Shown here one piece after another: positions 7,149-13,357 of a stretch of DNA of 44,993 nucleotides. Source of the DNA: Alteromonadaceae bacterium. GTDB lineage: Bacteria; Pseudomonadota; Gammaproteobacteria; Enterobacterales; Alteromonadaceae. The position numbers and the translations under genes were made by a program. Below the pieces are notes generated by a model that was not told where the DNA came from, searched no databases, and was given only the letters and a program-made list of their open reading frames with translations. Position 1 is the stretch's first letter; the number at the start of each line of letters is the position of its first letter. The stretch is from positions 1-44,993 of the forward strand of contig JABSOI010000048.1 in assembly GCA_013216015.1 (NCBI GenBank), read 5' to 3'.

Positions 7149-7454
7149 TTAAAAAATGTTTTGTATCAATTGCTTCTTTGTTTTCTTTGGTTCCTGTCGA
7201 CAGTCAAGTATTTGATACACAACAATGGTTTCATATTTGTCTAACTTGTAATAGATAGCGTAGGGGAAGCGTTTACAAAGTAATCAATAATAGCCGAAAA
7301 CTTTGGGTTGAATGCCTGCGTACAAGACCATTGATTCTATATCAGAAAACAAAGAATCGAAAAAGTACTCGCCTAAATGTTCATCCTGATCTTCATAAAA
7401 CCTTCTGCCTTTTTTTAAATCATTGAATGCAGAAGTTAATATCTTCATTTTCAT
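7149..7454 (-). pseudogene. RelE/ParE-like toxin inactivated by an in-frame stop
   Basis: Translation from ATG at 7454 gives MKMKILTSAFNDLKKGRRFY and continues to GYY, meets TGA at 7286-7284 (codon 57), and then resumes in the same frame with LLCKRFPYAIYYKLD and ILDCRQEP, ending at TAA 7149. The rejoined 101-residue product has the typical RelE/ParE layout. The stop falls where homologues usually carry Arg in a (Y)R-x-L-x-KRFPY motif, so a single CGA to TGA change explains it. The start overlaps the stop of the antitoxin gene as ATGA. A real stop would truncate the toxin before its catalytic C-terminal strand. A sequencing error or stop readthrough is possible but less likely. Confidence 0.8.
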
Positions 7455-7669
7455 TTAAATTCGTTTCGTAGTAATTGTTTGGCTTGATGCCAATCCATTA
7501 CTTCTTCTTTACCTTCTGCCAATCGTTGCTCTGTTTCTTCCAGCACATTTTTATGCCATTGTGGTGAAGTGTACTCATTTTCTGCGGATGTTAATTCATC
7601 CCACAAAAACTCCATCACTTTAATTTTTTCAATGTTTGGTAATTCATGGATACTTTTCAGTAGGTTCAT
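7451..7669 (-). CDS. Antitoxin of the putative addiction-module family (PF09720-like), toxin partner broken
   Basis: A small acidic protein starting MNLLKSIHELPNIEK and ending DWHQAKQLLRNEFK. The pattern (short N-terminal helix, LP-x-x-E-K, W-x-E-L, then E-x-R-x-x-x-x-x-G, and a W-x-x-A-K-x-x-L-R tail) fits the addiction-module antitoxin family that pairs with RelE/ParE toxins. The frame is open to a TTG at 7684, five codons earlier. The ATG at 7669 has GGAA six bases upstream, so it is preferred. It overlaps the toxin pseudogene by four bases. With a dead toxin it may persist as a decoy antitoxin or be drifting. Confidence 0.72.
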   Translation of the reverse strand: MNLLKSIHELPNIEKIKVMEFLWDELTSAENEYTSPQWHKNVLEETEQRLAEGKEEVMDWHQAKQLLRNEFK

Positions 7670-7750
7670 AGCCTTTTCCGTCAATAAGAGTTAATAAGCT
7701 AACACCAATATGAATCAATTGCGTAGCTTAATAAATAACTAGGCCACCCA

Positions 7751-7770
7751 GTGCGCCGAGATAAATCGGT
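7751..7770 (+). mobile_element. Minimal group II intron 5'-end remnant
   Basis: These 20 bases match the first 20 bases of the intron fragment at 5175. They are again preceded directly by the REP motif (GGCCACCCA). After base 20 the match ends and another GTGCCACCCA box follows at 7780. It is either a second insertion with a large deletion or a copy made by local recombination. Confidence 0.55.
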
Positions 7771-7807
7771 GAAAATTAGAGTGCCACCCACTCTAAAAAA
7801 TAATTTT

Positions 7808-7854
7808 GCTTAGGTTAAAGTTGTTATTAAATATAATTCTTGTTGAGTATCAAC
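7808..7854. repeat. 47-bp direct repeat, left copy (matches the 3' end of arfA)
   Basis: Begins GCTTAGGTTAAAGTTG and matches 10693-10739 at 44 of 47 positions in the same orientation. The right copy contains the last two codons of the arfA-like gene. The left copy has no coding match before it. The pair brackets the tyrosinase unit. Confidence 0.8.
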
Positions 7855-7863
7855 AGCACTTTA

Positions 7864-7902
7864 ATCGCTTTAAACAACTTCAATTAAGGTGTTTAAAGCG
7901 AT
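7864..7902. terminator. Perfect 12-bp hairpin downstream of the tyrosinase
   Basis: ATCGCTTTAAAC (7864-7875) and GTTTAAAGCGAT (7891-7902) form a perfect stem with a 15-base loop. It lies about 47 bases beyond the stop of the minus-strand tyrosinase gene. No long T tract follows, so the terminator role is tentative. Confidence 0.45.
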
Positions 7903-7948
7903 AATTCAAATCAGTAAAGAAATAACTGTTCTTTTTCTTTAATCACTA

Positions 7949-9484
7949 TTACTCAATAACTTCAAAATCATACTTTAGCTGATCAGGTAAGGTTTCGCCG
8001 CGATGATGTATTTTGATCGAAAATTTAGCGCGTTTAATTTCATCGTCAGAAAAATCACTTAAATCGAAAAATGCTGATACACCTAAATGGGTTTGACAAT
8101 TAGCACAATTATTAGTGTTCCAGCGACTTAACACTGAATATCGTCCCAGATAGTGAGGTTTTTCATCAATGGTTATAAAGGCTCTTATTATAAATGAACC
8201 AGCAAACAAAGAACGGTTTATTCCGTAAACTTTTAATTTTCTAGTCTTTGGATTACTTTCTTCAAGCACTATATCTGTGAATGAACCCGCGCTATAGGTA
8301 ACGCCAAGTTGTTTTTCAATATTGATACAATCATTTGATGTGTAGTAACTGTCAGGATCGTTTTGGTCTTTCAGGAATGGGGATAATGGTGTATCCATTT
8401 TAAGATGCTCATTTTCCTGTTGGCCCACAGCTGGCCCTTGCCCATTGTCTGAATAATTGGTACTAGTACCAGGGAAAAAAGGAATGATCTCAAATTTATC
8501 TGTTTTATCTTGCTTAATTTGCCACAACCAAAACATACGATCTACATTGCAGTGGTGGAAAAAGAAAATAGGATCTAGTGCAGCAGTATTATTTTCTCCC
8601 ATATCCCCGTTGGCACCGGGTATTTGTCCATATTCACTGCCATCAGCATCAAAACCTCCTACCGCTAGATGTATATCATTATGAGGAGACTCTAGCGCTA
8701 CCACTATGGAGGTATTTTCTTGTTTGTTCCATTCTTGAGCAGAGGTAGTATTTGAAAAAGCTGTATAATTTGGTGCATCGAGACATGTTTTATACTGATA
8801 AAATATACCGTCTTTTTGTGGATTTATAACATCAGAGGTGACTTTTGAGCCATGTAACCAAGCTTTCACATTTTTATTTAGCAAAATCTGGTTCATTACA
8901 TAATCAGAGAATGCAAAATTATGATTTTGGGTTTTTATTGCATATTCAGCGCTAACAAGTCCTGAAAGCGGGTACCTTACAGTTTCATATCCCTTAGGTT
9001 TGGTATACGCCTGGTTGTCACCTCTCTTAGAATCACCAACGGCTTGTTGTAATACATAAGAGCGCAAGGGGTTGTTTATCAATACGCCGTCAAGTATAAA
9101 TGTTTCATTGGTTAGTGCCCATGGAATCCCCAGCTTGAGTGATTCTTCAGTTGTTTCGTCCCAATAAGGCAAGGTTACCTCGCTACAACCATCAATACTT
9201 TGTAGTGCCTGCTCTATTTTATGCACGTAAACGCGATGCCAGGTAGGAAAAAGTACATTGCCATGATTACAATATCCTCCCCAATAATCTTTTTTAACCT
9301 TTCCAGGTCCTTCGAAGGGTTCTCCATGGTAACCTCCAATAACAAAAAAAGAGTTAAGATCATTAGGATCAAGTTCCTTGATACCCTGCCAGGCTCTCAT
9401 TAAATCTTCAAGCGGTTTTTTGTTACCTACTTCGTATTTTTCTTGTAATTCGCGAACAGAATAGCGTATTTTGATTTTTGACAT
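7949..9484 (-). CDS. Tyrosinase (type 3 copper polyphenol oxidase), PpoB1-like
   Basis: A 511-residue copper enzyme that oxidises monophenols and o-diphenols to quinones, the first step to melanin. The CuA site has His53 (GGYHGEPF), His74 (CNHGNVLFPTWHR) and His83. The CuB site has His268 and His272 (SPHNDIH) and His310/311 (FFFHHCNVDRMFWLWQ). Cys72-x-His74 matches the Cys-His thioether arrangement of fungal tyrosinases. There is no signal peptide. The C-terminal third (about 400-511) is a beta-rich domain that may shield the active site as in plant and fungal pro-enzymes. AAGGA precedes the ATG at 9484. The gene lies 44 bases after the membrane-protein gene and is probably cotranscribed with it. 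The resemblance to Marinomonas PpoB1-PpoB2 is from memory. Confidence 0.9.
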   Translation of the reverse strand: MSKIKIRYSVRELQEKYEVGNKKPLEDLMRAWQGIKELDPNDLNSFFVIGGYHGEPFEGPGKVKKDYWGGYCNHGNVLFPTWHRVYVHKIEQALQSIDGCSEVTLPYWDETTEESLKLGIPWALTNETFILDGVLINNPLRSYVLQQAVGDSKRGDNQAYTKPKGYETVRYPLSGLVSAEYAIKTQNHNFAFSDYVMNQILLNKNVKAWLHGSKVTSDVINPQKDGIFYQYKTCLDAPNYTAFSNTTSAQEWNKQENTSIVVALESPHNDIHLAVGGFDADGSEYGQIPGANGDMGENNTAALDPIFFFHHCNVDRMFWLWQIKQDKTDKFEIIPFFPGTSTNYSDNGQGPAVGQQENEHLKMDTPLSPFLKDQNDPDSYYTSNDCINIEKQLGVTYSAGSFTDIVLEESNPKTRKLKVYGINRSLFAGSFIIRAFITIDEKPHYLGRYSVLSRWNTNNCANCQTHLGVSAFFDLSDFSDDEIKRAKFSIKIHHRGETLPDQLKYDFEVIE

Positions 9485-9528
9485 AGGACATTTTCCTTAA
9501 TTTTTGAGTGTTTAACTCATTGGTTGCA

Positions 9529-10161
9529 TTATTGTTTGTACTGCAATAAAACTTTTTGCCACTTTTGACATACTTTGATGGGATGAAGCAATACCGCTGC
9601 GATCGTTAATCCTAAAAATTCCCCCAGCACCATACCCGGCAACATTAGAATATGTGATTGCAACAATGCCGGTAAATCTGATCCCATTAGGGAATGAGAA
9701 AAATAGTGGTGGCTGAAATACATACCTATAACCATCATAGTAGTACCACAGCTGTGAAGCATAATTTGTTCAAATTGATTTTGATGTGTATGTTTTTGTT
9801 TGCACGTAGCCCAACAAGCAGGAATACATGCAGCTAGCATGAGCAGTGTAGAAAAATTTAGTAAAGTAAATTCATGGTGGTGAAGGTGACCTGAATTTCC
9901 TATCCATTGATCAGCTATTGCTCCAAGTAGCATTCCTGCGCCGCCCAAACTGAGTGAAATTAGTGAACAATAAAGTATTTGATTAGCTTTGAATAAAGTT
10001 GATGACTGTATTAAATATAAACTGATAAATAAAATGATAACTAACAATAATGTTGACGATATAGGATGAAGATATAAGGCTAACAATATTTGGAACAGGA
10101 GTGATAAAGGAATTAAATGACTTATTTTAATTTTAGGAAAATATTTTGTGGTGTCATCCAT
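9529..10161 (-). CDS. Polytopic membrane protein, probable copper-delivery partner of tyrosinase (PpoB2-like)
   Basis: About 210 residues with five or six hydrophobic segments. Extracellular or luminal loops are rich in His, Met and Cys: HLHHHE near the middle, HSCGTTMMVIGMYFSHHYF, then HILMLPGM. Such potential metal ligands beside a tyrosinase fit the PpoB2-type copper chaperones known from Marinomonas mediterranea, which are required for tyrosinase activity. The copper role is inference from ligands and context. The frame opens at TTG 10167, but ATG at 10161 is the first ATG. Both have only a moderate GAGA-type site upstream. It is the first gene of the two-gene minus-strand unit. Confidence 0.72.
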   Translation of the reverse strand: MDDTTKYFPKIKISHLIPLSLLFQILLALYLHPISSTLLLVIILFISLYLIQSSTLFKANQILYCSLISLSLGGAGMLLGAIADQWIGNSGHLHHHEFTLLNFSTLLMLAACIPACWATCKQKHTHQNQFEQIMLHSCGTTMMVIGMYFSHHYFSHSLMGSDLPALLQSHILMLPGMVLGEFLGLTIAAVLLHPIKVCQKWQKVLLQYKQ

Positions 10162-10482
10162 TACCAATATATCTCTTTGTTATTTAAGTCCCATTTAAAA
10201 AGTAGTTTAGATATATTCAGATAGCAAGTTTTAGCTAACCTCGTTGTAAGTTCACCACATTCCAAAGATATTGTTTTATGTCATGACATGGTTATTCAAC
10301 AATCCTCTTATGAACAAAATGAATTGTAGCTCAACAATTAAGCATTTAAGATAATTGGCATAAAGGTATGGTTTAAATAATTGATACCATACTTTTCAAT
10401 AAGAGAAATTTAATAAAAATTGTTTAATAAAGGTCGTTTACAAAAGATAGTTAAAAAAGATAGCTTAAAAAAGGTGAAAAAA

Positions 10483-10698
10483 ATGAGTAAATCCAAAAGA
10501 AAGTTAAATTCATTAAATGAAAAGAATAATATTGCTCCTGTTGAAACGGGCAGAGGTATTGTTAAAGATAATTTTTTAGCAGTGTTAGTTACTTCCCGTG
10601 TTTATAAAATGCAGGTGGTAAAAGATAAGAAAGGTAAAGGCGCTTATCAGAGAAAAGACAAACATAAAGGACGAGAGTCCTATTTAATGGCAGCTTAG
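10483..10698 (+). CDS. arfA: ArfA-like alternative ribosome-rescue factor
   Basis: A small, very basic protein (71 residues from ATG 10483) with the ArfA signature: GRGIVKDN, then LVTSRVYKMQVVKDKKGKGAY-QRKDKHK. ArfA enters the empty mRNA channel of ribosomes stalled on mRNAs without a stop codon and recruits RF2 to release the chain, as a backup to tmRNA. The frame is open to a TTG at 10420, but ATG 10483 has AAGGTG upstream and gives a protein of family length. A 5-bp hairpin (AGGAC-GAGA-GTCCT, 10668-10681) lies near the end of the gene. In E. coli an intragenic hairpin makes arfA mRNA a non-stop message, so tmRNA keeps ArfA low. The last two codons belong to the 47-bp direct repeat. Confidence 0.85.
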   Translation: MSKSKRKLNSLNEKNNIAPVETGRGIVKDNFLAVLVTSRVYKMQVVKDKKGKGAYQRKDKHKGRESYLMAA

Positions 10699-10739
10699 GT
10701 TAAAGTTGTTATTAAATAGAATTCTAGTTGATTATCAAC
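10693..10739. repeat. 47-bp direct repeat, right copy (arfA 3' end)
   Basis: Same block as 7808-7854 with three mismatches. It starts at the penultimate codon of arfA and includes its stop. Preservation of the gene end at this junction is what a target-site or attachment-site duplication would produce. Confidence 0.8.
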
Positions 10740-10917
10740 GAATCTTTAGAGATAAAAATCAAACAGGCCTTGCGAGATTGAATTCAAACCGCCTATTTAT
10801 TATTATTCGATTGGTCTAAATAAGTAGCAATTAAGTAAAATTTTTCTTTTAACTATTAACCTGCGCACCTATTCGTGTTTTAATAACTGTTAATATTTAC
10901 AGTGTTGGTGGTTATTA

Positions 10918-12357
10918 ATGACTTTTTCGTTTGAAACAATAACGTTATCGCAAATTAGTTTGGCAATTTCTTTGTTGCTTTTTATCTTGCTGTTTATTAA
11001 TTTTTTACGAATTAAAAATTTGCTTAATGCAGATATGGAACAAGCAGCACAAAGCCAAAAGTTATTCGAAAAGTACTCAATTGCTACTGAATTGAATGAA
11101 AAATATCAACAACAGTTACAGCAAACACTAACGCTTAACCATCAACAAGTTATTGCTCAACAAGGAGAGTTGAAAACTTATTTTGAGCAACAAATAGCTG
11201 ATTTGAAAATTAAAACGTTACGCCAGAATTCAGAACAAACTAGCCAGCAAGACGATAAATTCCATAGTTTTTCTCAAAAATTAACACAACTCTTACATGA
11301 GCATAAAGTACAGTTTAATCAAAACCAGTTAAAGTCGGTTGATCAATTAGTTGAACACCTTAATAGAAGCACGCAAGCGAGTCGTGAAGAATTAAGTAAA
11401 GCTTTAAGTGATAACAGTGAAACATTGAGTAAGCGTTTTGATGCTTTAACCACTTCAACAGATGAAAGGCTGAAAGATATCAGCGGGCAAGTTGAGAAGC
11501 GTCTTTCTGATGGTTTTGATAAAACCACTAAAACATTCAATGATATATTAAAACGTTTGGCATTGATTGATGATGCACAGAAAAAAATAACTGAGCTGTC
11601 CACCAATGTGGTGAGTTTGCAGGAAGTACTGGCCGATAAACGTTCTCGTGGTGCTTTTGGAGAGGTGCAGTTAAACGCATTGATCCGTAATGTATTACCC
11701 GAACAGCACTTCGCTTTGCAGCATACGTTATCTAACGGTAAAATTGCCGATTGTGTTTTATTCTTACCAAAGCCTACCGGTAATGTAGTTATAGATTCTA
11801 AATTTCCTTTAGAAAGTTACCGTAAAATGACTGATATCCATTTAGGGGATATGGATCGTAAAGTTGCTGAACGCCAATTTAAAGTCGATATTAAAAAACA
11901 TATCAAGGATATTAGCGACAAATACCTTATTGATCAGGAAACCGCTGATGGCGCACTTATGTTTATTCCTGCCGAAGCTGTATTTGCTGAAATTCATGCA
12001 CATCATAGTGATCTAGTTGATTTTGCCAATAAAAAACGTGTCTGGATCGCATCACCAACTACATTAATGGCAATATTAACAACAGCCCGTTCAGTATTGA
12101 AAGACGAAGCAACCAGGCAGCAAGTTCATGTTATACAGGCGCATTTGTCTGATTTAGCCGTAGATTTCAATCGTTTTCGTGGTAGGTTTGAAAACTTGGC
12201 AAAACATATAGATCAGGCAGCTAATGATGTTAAGCAAATTAATACATCAGCACAAAAAATTAGTCATCGTTTTGAAAAAATAGAGCAGGTGGAATTAGAT
12301 GAGCCGAAGGTTGATAAATCAAATCTTAATAAATCAAAACTTAATAACCAGGCTTAA
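10918..12357 (+). CDS. rmuC: DNA recombination protein RmuC
   Basis: A 479-residue RmuC family protein, which limits inversions at short inverted repeats in E. coli and is thought to act as a nuclease or nuclease cofactor. An N-terminal membrane helix (about 11-29) anchors a long coiled coil rich in Gln, Leu and Lys (about 35-230). The conserved RmuC domain follows (about 240-440; SRGAFGEVQLNALIRNVLP, then VVIDSKFPLESY). The Lys/Asn-rich tail contains near-repeats KSNLNKSKLN. The ATG at 10918 fits the family start. The gene is monocistronic and converges on dapD. Its presence next to a zone full of inverted repeats is likely coincidental. Confidence 0.95.
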   Translation: MTFSFETITLSQISLAISLLLFILLFINFLRIKNLLNADMEQAAQSQKLFEKYSIATELNEKYQQQLQQTLTLNHQQVIAQQGELKTYFEQQIADLKIKTLRQNSEQTSQQDDKFHSFSQKLTQLLHEHKVQFNQNQLKSVDQLVEHLNRSTQASREELSKALSDNSETLSKRFDALTTSTDERLKDISGQVEKRLSDGFDKTTKTFNDILKRLALIDDAQKKITELSTNVVSLQEVLADKRSRGAFGEVQLNALIRNVLPEQHFALQHTLSNGKIADCVLFLPKPTGNVVIDSKFPLESYRKMTDIHLGDMDRKVAERQFKVDIKKHIKDISDKYLIDQETADGALMFIPAEAVFAEIHAHHSDLVDFANKKRVWIASPTTLMAILTTARSVLKDEATRQQVHVIQAHLSDLAVDFNRFRGRFENLAKHIDQAANDVKQINTSAQKISHRFEKIEQVELDEPKVDKSNLNKSKLNNQA

Positions 12358-12391
12358 CAATTTAAAATTGATTGAAAAGTAAAGGGATATA

Positions 12392-12424
12392 CCCAAGTTG
12401 AATTATCAGCCAACTTAGGTTTTG
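12392..12424. terminator. Terminator-like hairpin between rmuC and dapD
   Basis: CCCAAGTTG (12392-12400) and CAACTTAGG (12411-12419) form a hairpin followed by TTTTG on the plus strand. It lies between the convergent ends of rmuC and dapD. The left arm, with GATATACCCAAG, also resembles the end of the MITE family seen at 29397. Confidence 0.5.
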
Positions 12425-12459
12425 TGGTTTTTAGGTTTGAATAATTCTATTAATTACTA

Positions 12460-13287
12460 TTATTCACCAACAGAACGCAACAAAGCATTAATACCAACTT
12501 TAGCGCGTGTTTTAGCATCAACTTTTTTGACGATAATAGCGGCATACAAACTATGGGTGCCACATTTAGAAGGTAAGTTACCTGATACTACAACTGAGCC
12601 TGCAGGAACACGACCATAATGGATTTCACCGGTTTCACGGTCATAAATACGTGTACTTTGGCTTATGTAAACGCCCATTGATATAACTGCGCCTGTTTCG
12701 ACAATAACACCTTCAACAATTTCAGAACGGGCGCCAATAAAGCAGTTATCTTCAATAATAGTTGGATTAGCTTGTAATGGTTCTAAAACACCACCAATGC
12801 CAACGCCGCCTGACAAGTGTACATTTTTACCTATTTGAGCACATGAACCTACTGTTGCCCATGTATCTACCATACAGCCATCATCAACATAGGCACCAAT
12901 ATTGACATAGCTTGGCATTACCACGACATTTTTACCAATGTAACTACCCGTTCTTACTGTGGCAGGAGGAACAATACGAACACCATCAGCAGCAAACATT
13001 TCTTCTGTATATTCACTATATTTTAGTGGTACTTTGTCGTAAAATTTACTTGCTGCGCCATCAACAACTTTGTTGTCCCAAATACGAAAAGAAAGTAGAA
13101 CAGCTTTTTTGATCCATTGATGAACAACCCACTCACCTGCAATTTTTTCTGCAACCCTGGCTGAACCATTGTTTAACTTACCTAAAGTGTTTAAAACAGC
13201 ATTTTTAACGTATTCAGTTACAGTTGATGGCGTGATATTCATACGCTCTTCAAATGCTTGTTCTATGATTTTTTGTAACTCAGTCAT
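12460..13287 (-). CDS. dapD: 2,3,4,5-tetrahydropyridine-2,6-dicarboxylate N-succinyltransferase
   Basis: A 275-residue enzyme of the succinylase branch of lysine and diaminopimelate synthesis. It transfers succinyl from succinyl-CoA to tetrahydrodipicolinate. The N-terminal helical domain (1-100) precedes a left-handed beta helix of hexapeptide repeats (about 105-235), with the conserved [19 protein letters not shown] start and [20 protein letters not shown] core. Length equals that of E. coli DapD (274). The start ATG 13287 has a moderate AGGAAGA site. It lies 70 bases downstream of glnD, so the two are probably cotranscribed as in E. coli, where map-glnD-dapD are also neighbours. Confidence 0.97.
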   Translation of the reverse strand: MTELQKIIEQAFEERMNITPSTVTEYVKNAVLNTLGKLNNGSARVAEKIAGEWVVHQWIKKAVLLSFRIWDNKVVDGAASKFYDKVPLKYSEYTEEMFAADGVRIVPPATVRTGSYIGKNVVVMPSYVNIGAYVDDGCMVDTWATVGSCAQIGKNVHLSGGVGIGGVLEPLQANPTIIEDNCFIGARSEIVEGVIVETGAVISMGVYISQSTRIYDRETGEIHYGRVPAGSVVVSGNLPSKCGTHSLYAAIIVKKVDAKTRAKVGINALLRSVGE

Positions 13288-13335
13288 TAATCTTCCTATT
13301 TAATTTTGTGTAATTTAAAATATCGTAAAATGGTT

Positions 13336-13349
13336 ATACCAATTGGTAT
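13336..13349. repeat. Perfect 14-bp palindrome between dapD and glnD
   Basis: ATACCAATTGGTAT is fully self-complementary. Related half-sites or variants occur near 20832 (CAATTGGTATAA), 40574 (ATACCAATGGGTAT) and 40947 (ATACCAATTGG), so it is a dispersed motif rather than a gene-specific operator. Confidence 0.55.
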
Positions 13350-13357
13350 TAAATACT

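Noticed and set aside
2521-7790. Chromosomal integron with attC sites
   Set aside because: No integrase gene is present, boxes lack the RYYYAAC / GTTRRRY core pair, and genes lie on both strands. REP/RAYT repeats explain the boxes better.
12912-13112. Plus-strand ORF inside dapD, and similar antisense frames in tsf, pyrH, dxr, lpxD and others
   Set aside because: They overlap well-supported conserved genes, have no ribosome site and no recognisable product.
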